Of a stretch of DNA of 64,000 bases, positions 55,296-63,785 are shown one piece after another. How positions within the stretch are numbered: the stretch's first letter is position 1; every line of letters begins with the position of its first letter. The DNA lies in assembly GCF_001570365.1 (NCBI RefSeq), contig NZ_BBYK01000045.1:124001-188000 (forward strand), in the 5' to 3' direction. The notes under the pieces are model-generated. The model saw only the letters and a program-made list of their open reading frames with translations, was not told the DNA's origin and ran no database searches. The DNA comes from Microtetraspora fusca (GTDB lineage Bacteria > Actinomycetota > Actinomycetes > Streptosporangiales > Streptosporangiaceae). Position numbers and translations under genes: made by a program.

Positions 55296-56025
55296 GCGTG
55301 ACCTCCAGGGAGTAGTGCGAGGCCCGGTACAGGTGGGAACCGTGCTCGACGGCCCGCCCCTGGTCGTCGTACGTCGTGCGGACCATGGTCAGCAGGGGCG
55401 CGCCGCGTCGCTCGTCCAGCAGCCGCGCCTCGGCCGGGGTGGCCGCTCGGGCACCGATCCGCTGGTTCGCCACCCGCATCCTGACCCCGGCGGCGCGCAG
55501 CAGCTCGTACAGGCCGCGCTCCTGCAGGGAGGTGGCGGACAGGTCGGCGAGGCCGATCGGCAGCCAGTTGTTGAGCAGGGCGAGCGGCTCGCCCCCCGCG
55601 TAGCGGAGCCGTTCGATCCGGAGCACCTCGGTGCCCTCGGGGACCGCGAGGACGGCCGCCACGTTCTCGTCGGCGGGCGCGGTCGCGATGGCGAGCACCT
55701 GGGTGGCGGGCTCCTGCCCGGCGCGCCGCAGGTCGTCGTACAGGCTGGTCAGCTCGACCGACCGCTTGACCTGGCCGTGGACCACCTGGGTGCCGACGCC
55801 GCGCTTGCGGACGAGCAGGCCCTTGTCCACGAGGTACTGGATCGCCTGCCGGATGGTGGGACGGGAGAGCCCGAGCCGGTCCGCGAGCTGGATCTCGTTG
55901 TCGAGCCGGGACCCGGGGGCCAGGTCGCCGCGGCGGATCGCCTCCGAGATCTGCTCGGCGACCTGAAAGTAGAGGGGGACGGGACTCGACCGGTCCAGGT
56001 CGATGTCCAGGCGCTCGGAAGTCAC
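55282..56025 (-). CDS. GntR/HutC-family regulator with UTRA domain
   Basis: 247 residues. Winged helix YFQVAEQISEAIRRGDL..GSRL and SRPTIRQAIQYLVDKGLL, then a UTRA ligand domain (LRRAGQEPATQVL, RIERLRYAGGEPLALLNNWL). The effector is unknown. GTG start with TAATCT 6 bases upstream, so probably leaderless. Confidence 0.92.
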   Translation of the reverse strand: MTSERLDIDLDRSSPVPLYFQVAEQISEAIRRGDLAPGSRLDNEIQLADRLGLSRPTIRQAIQYLVDKGLLVRKRGVGTQVVHGQVKRSVELTSLYDDLRRAGQEPATQVLAIATAPADENVAAVLAVPEGTEVLRIERLRYAGGEPLALLNNWLPIGLADLSATSLQERGLYELLRAAGVRMRVANQRIGARAATPAEARLLDERRGAPLLTMVRTTYDDQGRAVEHGSHLYRASHYSLEVTLIER

Positions 56026-56139
56026 ACGTCGAGATTAGCGGACGTCATAATGTCCTGACGAAGGGCGTGTGTCCGCGGGCGGCCCGGGCCCCCCGGCAGT
56101 GCCGCCGGGTGTGCCGGTTCCCGCCGGTCTGGGACGGCC

Positions 56140-56646
56140 ATGCGCGGGCGCGTTTGTCGGTTGGCGCTCGGCGCCCTGCGGTTCTGGGAGAGAGGGGCCT
56201 GGCAGCGGGGGCACGGGGTCACCGCCGCCGACGTCGAGGCGATCATCGGCGCGGTGCCCGAGGCGCTCAAGGGTCGCTGCCTCACCCGGGAGGAGCTGGT
56301 CGAGGCGGTGATCGAGGTGAGCGGCGTCGCCCATCTGCGGCAGGCGCTCACCTCCGGCTGGGGCGCGCTGCTCAAGCCGCTGAGCTTCCTGGGAGAGCTG
56401 TGCTATGGCCCGCCCCGCGACCTGGAGGCGCTGCTGCCGGCGGCCGTCCGGCCCAAGGTGAGCCGCGCGGCCGGGTGGATCTCGCCGGTCGTGGTGCATC
56501 GGGGGAGGGTGGCCGGGGTCTGGGAGGCCAAGGACGGGCGGCTCGCCGTCGAGCTCGCCGAGCCGGTGCCGCAGGCGCCGCTCCAGGCCGCGGCGGAACG
56601 GATCGCCGCGCTCCTCGGCCGCCCGGCGGAGCTGGTCATCGAGTAG
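56140..56646 (+). pseudogene. Truncated winged-helix DNA-binding protein (HTH_42 type)
   Basis: 168 codons remain of a family that is normally about 350-390 residues. The N-terminal third is absent. A middle piece with GWGALLKPLSFLGELCYGPP is joined directly to the C-terminal piece AGWISPVVVHRGRVAGVW, so roughly 130 residues between them are deleted. The family (AlkX/YcaQ-like) includes DNA glycosylases. Probably inactive. Confidence 0.7.
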
Positions 56647-56660
56647 GGGAGCGAGGCGCC

Positions 56661-56842
56661 ATCACCCGCCCCGAGCTCGACAAGGCCGTCGCCCCGGCCC
56701 GCGAGTTCCGGGCGGCGGGCGCGGCCACGCTCGTGGTGCACGAGCACAAGCGGCTCGGCGCGGCCTGGACCTGCGCATGCTCCGCGAACACGACCAGGCA
56801 ACCGCCGCCAAGGGCCGCTCGGAAGGGTGGCCGTCACGGTGA
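56661..56842 (+). pseudogene. Remnant of a Tn3-type serine resolvase
   Basis: The first frame reads TRPELDKAV...FRAAGAATLVVHEHKRLG. After a one-base deletion in the expected RLGRGLDL segment the sequence continues, in the next frame, LDLRMLREHDQATAAKGRSEG to a stop at 56842. These pieces match the N-terminal-middle and C-terminal ends of actinobacterial serine recombinases, so about 90 residues are deleted between them. Likely the left trace of a Tn3-family element. Confidence 0.6.
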
Positions 56843-56878
56843 GGTGGGTCTTGTCGGCGGTGGCCGAGCCTGTGGTGG

Positions 56879-57502
56879 TCATGCCGTGCCGGCCTGCAGC
56901 CAGGTGTCGATGACGGGTGTCAGCTCGTCGAGTCGGGTGAAGAGGTGCCCGTGCATGCCGATGGCGTGTGCTGCTTGCACGTTCTCTTCACGGTCGTCGA
57001 CGAAAAGGAAGTCGGCGGGTGTGGCCTGCATGGCGACGACGCAGTGGTGGAACGCCGCTGGGTCCGGTTTCGCCGCGTTGATCTTTCCGGACAGGGCGAT
57101 GTGGTCCAGGTTCCGCAGCCAGGGTTGCCCGGCGAGGAAGACGTCCGCGTGGTCGGAGGGGATGTTGGACAACAGGGCGACCTCGGTGACGTCACGCAGG
57201 GACTGCACGTAGGCGACCATGCTGTCGTCGACGCGTGACCAGCTGTCGATGTCGGCGAGCCGCAGTTCCTCGATCGTGTCGGCGTCGACAGGGAGTGACA
57301 GCCGTCGCAGTACGGCCGTCCAGTACTCGGGCGCGGACTGCTGCGCGGCGTCGTAGGGCGGGCGGCAGGCCCAGTACGCCTCGGCGAAGGCGTCTGCAGG
57401 TGCGTCGCACCGGGCGGCCATCTTCGCCAAGGCGTCCGGGCGTTGGTGGAGGGCGATGACTCCGAAGAGGTCGAACAGCACGATTCGTCGGTCGGTGAAC
57501 AT
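56879..57502 (-). CDS. HAD-superfamily hydrolase
   Basis: 207 residues. Motif I VLFDLFGV, motif II SNIPSD, motif III KPDPAAF, motif IV DDREENV. Cap of the C1 type. Small-molecule phosphatase or haloacid-type enzyme, substrate unknown. GGAGG before the ATG. It lies in the Tn3-flanked block and faces the resolvase remnant. Confidence 0.85.
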   Translation of the reverse strand: MFTDRRIVLFDLFGVIALHQRPDALAKMAARCDAPADAFAEAYWACRPPYDAAQQSAPEYWTAVLRRLSLPVDADTIEELRLADIDSWSRVDDSMVAYVQSLRDVTEVALLSNIPSDHADVFLAGQPWLRNLDHIALSGKINAAKPDPAAFHHCVVAMQATPADFLFVDDREENVQAAHAIGMHGHLFTRLDELTPVIDTWLQAGTA

Positions 57503-57535
57503 GATGGGGTTCCTCCGGATCCCGGCGGTTTCGGT

Positions 57536-58528
57536 TCAGGGGCGGGGATTCAGGGCCCGGGCGAGCGAGTCGAGGGAGGCCAGGGCGTCGGGGCCGGTGG
57601 GAGCGAGGACGACGCTGGTCGCGCCTGCTGCGTGGCGGGCCTTGATCGCTTCGCGTGCCTGATCGGGGGTGCCGGAGATGCTGAGCTGGCGGACCCAGGC
57701 GGCGGGCAGGGTCTGGGCGAATCGCCGGGCGTCGGCGCAGGCGGCGCGGTGTTCGCGCAGCTGTGTGGCGAATGGCAGGGGGTCGATGTGCGCGGCCCAG
57801 TCCGGCTCGCCGATGGCGGTCAGGCCATCGCGGACACGGGCGAGAGCGGCATCCTCGTCGTCATCTACGGCGGCGGCGTCGTAGGTGACGACTTCGAGGT
57901 CACGCGCGCCGGAAGTGGTGCTCAGATGCCGCAGCGAGGAGGCGATGTAGGCGGGGGCCGCGGGCTCGGCCAGGAGGAGCCCGTCGGCGACCTCGCCTGC
58001 GGCTGCCTGCGATTTGGGGCCGCGCACACCGAGGACGACCGGCGGGACGATGTCGGGGATCTCGCTGAGGACGACGCCTTCGCAGCGCACGTAGCGGCCG
58101 CCTGCCGGGCCGGGCTCGCCGCGCATGAGCAGGCGCAGCGCGGTCGTGTACTCCTTGATCAGCGTCAGGGGGCTGGTGGGCCAGGCTCCGGCCTGGCGCA
58201 TCCAGCCGGGCATGCCGTGGCCGACGCCGGCGATCAGCCGGCCGGGGTAGAGCTGGGCGAGGGTGGCCAGTTCCATCGCGGCGAAGCACACGTTGCGGGC
58301 GCCGGCGGGCATGATGCCGATGCCGACGGCGATGCTGGTGGTGCTCGCGAGGACGGGGCCGGCCTGGGCGAGTCCGCCGCGCCAGCCGAGGTCCTCCACC
58401 ACCCATACCTGGTCGAACCCCAGCTCTTCGGCTCGCCGGGCGTAAGGCAGTATGTCCCGGACGGGCAGGTCGCGGGGCAGCATGACACCGACACGGTTGC
58501 GGGCGGCGGTGGCGTCTGTCTCAGGCAT
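57536..58528 (-). CDS. LLM-class flavin/F420-dependent oxidoreductase
   Basis: 330 residues, TIM barrel of luciferase-like monooxygenases (VGVMLPRDLPVRDI start, GIGIMPAGARN, RLIAGVGHGMPGWM, and SISGTPDQAREAIKA). The F420-dependent subgroup is common in actinomycetes, and the sequence fits it. AAAGAG precedes the ATG. Same direction as the HAD gene 33 bases later, so probably an operon. Confidence 0.88.
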   Translation of the reverse strand: MPETDATAARNRVGVMLPRDLPVRDILPYARRAEELGFDQVWVVEDLGWRGGLAQAGPVLASTTSIAVGIGIMPAGARNVCFAAMELATLAQLYPGRLIAGVGHGMPGWMRQAGAWPTSPLTLIKEYTTALRLLMRGEPGPAGGRYVRCEGVVLSEIPDIVPPVVLGVRGPKSQAAAGEVADGLLLAEPAAPAYIASSLRHLSTTSGARDLEVVTYDAAAVDDDEDAALARVRDGLTAIGEPDWAAHIDPLPFATQLREHRAACADARRFAQTLPAAWVRQLSISGTPDQAREAIKARHAAGATSVVLAPTGPDALASLDSLARALNPRP

Positions 58529-58594
58529 CGCAGGCTCTTTCTGTAGGCGGCGGGTTCTTCCTCACCGGTCTGGGGCCGGCCGAGGGGTGGGCGG

Positions 58595-59036
58595 TCAGAG
58601 GCTGCTGTGTGCCGGCTCGCGCGTGCGGTCGGCTCCGCTGCGCAGGATTGCGGCGCTGGCAGCGGCGATCACGCACAGCAGGGTGAGCACATGCTCACGT
58701 CCAGGCAGCCGTGGCCGAAGCCGAAGACCAGCAGGGCACCTGCCAGCGTCCAGGGATCCCGGGGGAGGCCGGGCAACACCAGGGCCGCGCTACCGAGAAC
58801 GCCGGCGGCGGGGACCACGACCCGCGACCCGACGCGGTCGGTCGACGCCCGGCAACCTGCATACCGATGAAGGCCCCGAGGCCCAGCAGCACCAGCAGGC
58901 TCCCCAGTGTCGCGTGGCTGATGCCCGCGCGCTCCCCGATGGCGGGAATGTGCACCACCCACGTGCTCATGAGGCTGCCGCAAAGAATGAAGTAGACGCA
59001 GGTTGCCACGCGGGCGACTCGCAGGGGATGTTTCAC
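58595..59036 (-). pseudogene. Broken MFS transporter
   Basis: Three frames are needed to follow it: residues from VKHPLRVARVATC through the first helices and AGRRP, a frameshift near 58850, a second part ending LVFGFGHGCLDVSM, and then a jump to a last helix, VLTLLCVIAAASAAILRS, with its stop at 58597. About 230 residues between the last two pieces are gone. Probably a YbjJ-like transporter. Confidence 0.7.
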
Positions 59037-59048
59037 ACCAACCACCAT

Positions 59049-59103
59049 AACGAACATGCTCTATGTTTGAAATCTGAGTTTTCAAACAGGCTACATGTTC
59101 GTT
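59049..59103. promoter_or_regulatory. Nested palindrome between MFS remnant and deoR-type gene
   Basis: Outer arms AACGAACATG and CATGTTCGTT, then 6 unmatched bases each side, inner arms GTTTGAAA and TTTCAAAC, and 7 central bases. Symmetry extends to 5 more bases (CCACC/GGTGG) outside. Two sites are stacked about one centre, as for a regulator that binds as a tetramer or two dimers. Position fits autoregulation of the DeoR gene and control of the former transporter. Confidence 0.7.
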
Positions 59104-59125
59104 TCGGGTGGTGTTGAATCGGGGT

Positions 59126-59887
59126 ATGAGCAACGCGGACCGTCACGGGATGATCGCCCAGGCCGTCAGAGAGTCGGGCAGCGTCACGGTCCAGGAGCTC
59201 GCCGAGCTGACCGGCGCCTCGGAGATGACCATCCGGCGCGACCTCGACGCCCTGGCCGCGCAAGGCGTCCTCGAACGCGTCCGCGGCGGGGCACGCACCC
59301 TGCTGCTCAGGGGTGAAGAGCCGCCCTTCGCGCTGCGCGCCCGCGAGGCCGTCGAGGCCAAGCGCCGGATCGCCGCCGAGGTGTCCTCACTCATCGCCGA
59401 CGGCGAGACCGTCCTGCTGGACAGCGGCACCACCTGCCTGGAGGTCGCCCGCCTGCTGCATCAACGGCCGGTCACCGTGATGCCCCTGTCCTTGCAGGCC
59501 ATCCACATGCTCGGTGACTCGCCGGGGCCGGCCACGCTGATGGTGCCCGGCGGACGGCCACGCGCCGCCGAGGGGGCACTGACCGGCCCCCTCACCCTCG
59601 CCTCCCTGTCGGCGCTGCGCTTCGACACCGGGGTCGTCGGCTGCTGCGGCCTGAGCGCAGCCGAGGGTCTGACCGCCTACGACCTCGACGACGCGGCGGT
59701 GAAGAAGGCGAGCATCACCTCCAGCCGCCGCATCATCGTCGCCGCGGACGGCAGCAAGCTCGGCCGCACCGCTTTCGCCTACGTCGGCCCCACCACGCTG
59801 CTGCACACCCTCGTCACCGACACCACGGCGCCCGCCGACGAGGTGGCCGCGCTCGAAGGCGCCGGCACCGTCGTCAAGATCGTCTGA
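59126..59887 (+). CDS. DeoR-family regulator
   Basis: 253 residues. HTH (SVTVQELAELTGASEMTIRRDLDAL) and the DeoR sensor domain with DSGTTCLEVA and KKASITSS. Effector is usually a phosphorylated sugar. Divergent from the MFS remnant with the nested palindrome between. GGGG lies close before the ATG at 59126; the frame extends to 59108. Confidence 0.9.
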   Translation: MSNADRHGMIAQAVRESGSVTVQELAELTGASEMTIRRDLDALAAQGVLERVRGGARTLLLRGEEPPFALRAREAVEAKRRIAAEVSSLIADGETVLLDSGTTCLEVARLLHQRPVTVMPLSLQAIHMLGDSPGPATLMVPGGRPRAAEGALTGPLTLASLSALRFDTGVVGCCGLSAAEGLTAYDLDDAAVKKASITSSRRIIVAADGSKLGRTAFAYVGPTTLLHTLVTDTTAPADEVAALEGAGTVVKIV

Positions 59888-59989
59888 CAAGGCCGCCGCA
59901 CGGGCGCACCGCGCTCCACACCCCAGGCCGCCGGTGTGCCCCTGAGAAGCCCGAAGTCCGGCATGTCAGCCGCCCGCGCGCCCCCACCA

Positions 59990-60316
59990 TCAGCCGGGCG
60001 GACTGAGGGGGACGCCGTCCAGCTCCAGGTAGCGGCTCATGTCGAGGTCGAAGCGCCGTGCAGGTTCAGATCCGACCAGAACAAGCCGTCAGCCCGCGCC
60101 GGTCGGCCGGGCTCAGCCGCTCGTGCCACCCCGGATCTCGCAACACGATCTGGATCAGGTGCGTGTTGAGGTAGGTGATGGCGGCGGCGGTCAGGTGCAG
60201 CGCCGGCGCGGAGACCTCGACGTTCTCCCGGTCGTCGCCGGTCAGGTCGCCGGCCTTGCCGTGGAACAGATCCTTACTGGCGGAATCGAAGTTCTCCACC
60301 ACGTTGAGGCCCTCTC
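59990..60316 (-). pseudogene. C-terminal fragment of a Tn3-family transposase
   Basis: About 105 residues, the last tenth of a Tn3 transposase: GLNVVENFDSASKDLFHGKA, GDLTGDDRENVEVSAPALHL, then TYLNTHLIQIVLRDPGW. After frameshifts it continues GLFWSDLNLHG and FDLDMSRYLELDG to a stop at 59990. All belong to the C-terminal end of actinobacterial Tn3 enzymes. The remaining 900 residues and the catalytic DDE part are missing. Confidence 0.75.
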
Positions 60317-60501
60317 CGCCCGGCCGGTGGTCGTCGTCCGCATGGCCTTGAACAGCAGCGCATCCTTCGACCCGAAGTGAAGCCGATGAAAGCCAGGTCG
60401 GCGCCCGAGCCCTTGGCCATGTCGCGCACCGTGGTGTGCGCGTAGCCACGCTCCCGCAGGCAGCGCCTGGCACCGTCGATCAGCTTGTCTCGCAGTCCCA
60501 T
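60317..60501 (-). pseudogene. TetR N-terminal fragment fused to Tn3 debris
   Basis: MGLRDKLIDGARRCLRERGY with TTVRDMAKGSGADLAF is the HTH of a TetR protein. One frameshift is needed to reach HFGSKDALLFKAMR, after which the Tn3 sequence starts. The fragment resembles the intact TetR at 63127-63663 over the same stretch. Its start keeps the leaderless pattern (TAGAGT, 6 bases, ATG). Confidence 0.7.
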
Positions 60502-60515
60502 GTCGCCACTCTATC

Positions 60516-60545
60516 CAAACATTCGTTACAAACATTTGTTTTGTA
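60516..60545. promoter_or_regulatory. TetR-type operator upstream of desaturase
   Basis: CAAACATTCGTTACAAACAT with an extra ACAAA-CA-TTTGT dyad. Overlaps the predicted -35 element and shares AAACAYTCGTTWCAAACAT with the site in front of the intact TetR. Confidence 0.5.
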
Positions 60546-60570
60546 CGTCTGATTGAAACATGTGTATGGT
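60541..60570 (+). promoter_or_regulatory. Predicted promoter of desaturase-exporter operon
   Basis: TTGTAC, 18 bases, TATGGT, then 7 bases to the ATG at 60578. The upstream ATG codons at 60560 and 60566 lie in the promoter, so 60578 is the start. Confidence 0.45.
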
Positions 60571-60577
60571 CGGCGGC

Positions 60578-61606
60578 ATGACTCAAGCAACCGCGACGGC
60601 CCCGGCCGCGAGCGACTTCAGCCGCCTGTCCAGACGTGTCCGGCAGGCCGGGTTACTCGACCCGCGCCCGCGCTACTACCTGGTACGGCTCAGCGTGGTC
60701 GCGGGTCTCTATCTCGCGGGCGTGGCGGCGTTCTTCCGGCGCGGCGACTCCTGGCTTCAGGTGCCGCTGGCCGCCTACTTCGCGATCGTCTTCGCTCAGG
60801 TCGCCCTCGTGTTGCACGACCTGGCACATCGGCAGATCTTCCGCCTCAGACAGCCGAGCGAGACCCTGGGACGGCTCGCGGGCAACCTCGGGATCGGCCT
60901 CGGCTACGGCTGGTGGATGAACAAGCACACCCGCCACCACGCCAATCCCAACCACGAGGACCTCGATCCGGATGTCGTCCCCGACATCCTGGTGTGGTCA
61001 CAGGAGCAGGCACGCGACAGCAGCGGGCTCGCCCGGCTCATCGGCGGCCGACAGGCGTCGCTGTTCTATCCGCTACTCCTGCTGGAAGGGCTCAACCTGC
61101 ATGTCGCCGGCGTGCGCGCGCTGCGACAGCCCTGGATGAAGCATCGCGTCCTGGAAGGCGCGCTGCTGCTCGCCCACTTCGCCCTCTACCTGGGCGTGCT
61201 GGCCTGGACCCTGTCACCCGGCAAGGCGCTGGCCTTCCTCGCCGTGCACCAAGGCCTGTTCGGCCTCTACATGGGCTGCGTCTTCGCGCCCGGCCACAAG
61301 GGCATGCCGACGCTGACCGGGGACACGAAGCTCGACTTCCTGCGCCGGCAGGTGCTGACCACCCGCAACGTACGTGGCGGCCGGTTCGTCGACATCGCGA
61401 TGGGCGGGCTCAACTACCAGATCGAACACCACCTCTTCCCCAACATGCCCACCCCCAACCTTCGCCGGGCGCGGCCGATCGTGCGGGCCTACTGCCGGCA
61501 GCTGCGCCTGCCGTACCACGAAGTCGGTTTCGTGGCCTCGCACGTGGAGGCCCTGCGGCACCTGCACCACGTGGGCGCCCCCCTGAGGAAGGAAACCCGC
61601 TCATGA
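60578..61606 (+). CDS. Membrane fatty acid desaturase
   Basis: 342 residues. Three histidine boxes: HDLAH near residue 82, HTRHH near 118 and QIEHH near 285, with four or so membrane helices. The iron-dependent family inserts double bonds in acyl lipids. The last box with Gln is like delta-5/6-type or acyl-lipid desaturases. Stop overlaps the next ATG (ATGA). Confidence 0.9.
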   Translation: MTQATATAPAASDFSRLSRRVRQAGLLDPRPRYYLVRLSVVAGLYLAGVAAFFRRGDSWLQVPLAAYFAIVFAQVALVLHDLAHRQIFRLRQPSETLGRLAGNLGIGLGYGWWMNKHTRHHANPNHEDLDPDVVPDILVWSQEQARDSSGLARLIGGRQASLFYPLLLLEGLNLHVAGVRALRQPWMKHRVLEGALLLAHFALYLGVLAWTLSPGKALAFLAVHQGLFGLYMGCVFAPGHKGMPTLTGDTKLDFLRRQVLTTRNVRGGRFVDIAMGGLNYQIEHHLFPNMPTPNLRRARPIVRAYCRQLRLPYHEVGFVASHVEALRHLHHVGAPLRKETRS

Positions 61607-63120
61607 AGGCCGGACACAAGCAGTGGATCGGACTCGCCGTACTCGTCCTGCCGGTCCTGCTGATCTCCGTGGATCTGCACGTGCTGTCGTACGCGCTGCC
61701 GTTCATCAGCGCCAGTCTGGCGCCGAGCAGTTCCCAACTGCTGTGGATCATCGACATCTACCCGTTCGTGCTGGCCGGGCTCCTGCTGCCGATGGGCACT
61801 CTGGGCGACAGGATCGGACGGCGCCGGCTGCTGATGGCCGGTGCGGCCGCGTTCGGCGCCGCCTCCGCGATCGCCGCCTTCTCGACCGACGCGGGCATTC
61901 TCATCGCCACCCGGGCCCTGCTCGGTGTCGGCGGTGCCACACTGATGCCCTCGACGCTTTCGCTGATCCGCAACATGTTCCCCGACGACGGCCGGCGCCG
62001 CGTCGCCATCTCCATCTGGACCGCCGCCTTCGCCGGCGGTGCCATGCTGGGGCCGCTGATGGGCGGCGCGCTGCTGGAGCATTTCCGGTGGGGGGCGGTG
62101 TTCCTGGTCAACCTGCCGGTGATGGCGCTGCTGCTGGTCCTGGCCCCGCTGCTGCTGCCGGAGTCGCGTGATCCACGTCCGGGCAGGTTCGACGTGCTCA
62201 GCGTGGCGCTGTCGCTGGCGGCGATCCTGCCGGCCATCTACGGCGTGCAGCACATCGCCCAGGACGGCTTCGGCCCGCTGCCGGTGCTGGCCATCGCGGC
62301 CGGCCTGGCGCTGGGGGTGGCCTTCGTGCGCCGCCAGCGCGCGCTGCTCGAGCCGATGCTGGATGTGCGGCTGTTCGGCAGCCGCGCGTTCAGCGCCGCC
62401 ATCGGTACGAACACCCTCGGCGTCTTCGCCATGGTCGGCTCCAGCCTCTTCACCACCCAGTACCTGCAGATGGTCATGGGCGCTCGGCCGTTCGTCGCCG
62501 GCCTGTACGCCCTGCCCGCGGCGGGCATGGCCATGCTCGCCGCGGCGCTGGCCCCTGTTCTGGTACGGAGGGTCCGTCCGGGGCTGGTGGTCTGCGCCGG
62601 GCTGCTCATCAGCGCCACCGGGTTCGCGCTGCTGGCCAGGCTGGACACCGGCGGCCAGGCGCTGACACTGATCGCCGGGATCATGCTGATGGCCGGGGGT
62701 GTCACGATCGCCCTGACGGTCTCCTCTGACCTGATCATCGCAGCCGCGCCGCCGGATCGTGCGGGTTCGGTGGCCGGACTGTCGCAGGTGGCCACCGAAT
62801 TCGGCGGCGCGCTCGGCATCTCCCTGCTGGGCAGCATCGGCGCCGCCGTCTACCGCGGCCACCTCGCCGGCACCGGCGCCCCCGCGCAGGCACTCGACAC
62901 CCTCGGCGCCGCTCTGGAGGTGGCGCGTCGCCTGCCGCAGCCCGCAGGCGACGCCCTGGCGGACGCGGCCCGTGAGGCCTTCACCCAGGGCCAGCATTAC
63001 GCCATGATCGCGGCGGCCGCGGGCTTGTACCTGATGGCGGTGCCGGCGCCGATCCTGCTGTGGTCCATACGGCGTGCCGACCAACCGGAACGGCGTAGCG
63101 GCCAGCACGCGACGCGGTAA
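61603..63120 (+). CDS. DHA2-family MFS drug exporter (14 TM)
   Basis: 505 residues. Motif A GTLGDRIGRRRLL, RALLGVGGATLMPSTLSLI, and motif C GGAMLGPLMGGALLE are present. QacA/EmrB-like exporters use proton motive force. Translationally coupled to the desaturase, so the two serve one response, probably a membrane-active or lipid-like toxin. Controlled by the TetR that follows. Confidence 0.92.
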   Translation: MKAGHKQWIGLAVLVLPVLLISVDLHVLSYALPFISASLAPSSSQLLWIIDIYPFVLAGLLLPMGTLGDRIGRRRLLMAGAAAFGAASAIAAFSTDAGILIATRALLGVGGATLMPSTLSLIRNMFPDDGRRRVAISIWTAAFAGGAMLGPLMGGALLEHFRWGAVFLVNLPVMALLLVLAPLLLPESRDPRPGRFDVLSVALSLAAILPAIYGVQHIAQDGFGPLPVLAIAAGLALGVAFVRRQRALLEPMLDVRLFGSRAFSAAIGTNTLGVFAMVGSSLFTTQYLQMVMGARPFVAGLYALPAAGMAMLAAALAPVLVRRVRPGLVVCAGLLISATGFALLARLDTGGQALTLIAGIMLMAGGVTIALTVSSDLIIAAAPPDRAGSVAGLSQVATEFGGALGISLLGSIGAAVYRGHLAGTGAPAQALDTLGAALEVARRLPQPAGDALADAAREAFTQGQHYAMIAAAAGLYLMAVPAPILLWSIRRADQPERRSGQHATR

Positions 63121-63126
63121 CCCGCC

Positions 63127-63663
63127 TCAGGCGGTGGCCGCCTCGGCGACCGACCGGATGCCGCGGGCAAGGTCTTGGGGAGTCGGGGCGTTGTCCGGAT
63201 CGATGCTCCACCGCACCAGCAGGCCGATGATCAACGTCAACAACACCTGACCACCCTCCTTGTCCTCCTGCGGCAGTCGCTTGCCCAGCTCACCCTGGGC
63301 AAGCGACTGTCCCTCGGCCAACCGGGCCCGCACCTCGGGGAGATGGGCCGCCTGCGCCAGCGTGTCGACGTTGGCTCGCCACAGCGCCGGGTTGCTCTGG
63401 AAGGAGTCGATCAGTTTGCTCCAGAACGCCGCGAGCCACTCTCGGGAATCGTCGGGGAGGGCCTTGAGGATCTCCCCGATCGCTTCGCCGGTCGTTTCGA
63501 TCATCGCCTGGGTGAGGAGGGCGTCCTTGGAGCGGAAGTGGTAGTTGATCGCGGCGAGGTTGCTACCGGAGACGGCGACTATGTCTCGCACCGTCGTGCG
63601 CGCGTAGCCGCGCTCGGCCAGGCACTGCTTGGTCGCGGCCAGCAAATCCTCGGGGACTCCCAT
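63127..63663 (-). CDS. TetR-family regulator of desaturase-exporter operon
   Basis: 178 residues. HTH RGYARTTVRDIVAVSGSNLAAINYHFRS is followed by a typical helical ligand domain. Convergent with the exporter, but its operator-like site is the same as in front of the desaturase. Leaderless start: TAGGAT is 6 bases before the ATG. Confidence 0.9.
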   Translation of the reverse strand: MGVPEDLLAATKQCLAERGYARTTVRDIVAVSGSNLAAINYHFRSKDALLTQAMIETTGEAIGEILKALPDDSREWLAAFWSKLIDSFQSNPALWRANVDTLAQAAHLPEVRARLAEGQSLAQGELGKRLPQEDKEGGQVLLTLIIGLLVRWSIDPDNAPTPQDLARGIRSVAEAATA

Positions 63664-63681
63664 GCGGGGATCCTACCAGCG

Positions 63682-63705
63682 CGGCAAACACTCGTTTCAA
63701 ACATA
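63682..63705. promoter_or_regulatory. TetR-type operator upstream of its own gene
   Basis: CAAACACTCGTTTCAAACAT, very close to the site at 60516-60535. Overlaps the predicted -35 region. Confidence 0.5.
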
Positions 63706-63773
63706 TGACTGGCGACAGGGGTGGAATGAATCTACAACGTAAAGGCGCCGGGCCGGTCGCGAGCCGCACTGAC

Positions 63774-63779
63774 TAGGCT
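63774..63779 (+). promoter_or_regulatory. Predicted -10 hexamer, leaderless yigZ-like gene
   Basis: TAGGCT is 6 bases before the GTG at 63786. Confidence 0.4.
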
Positions 63780-63785
63780 GGCCTC

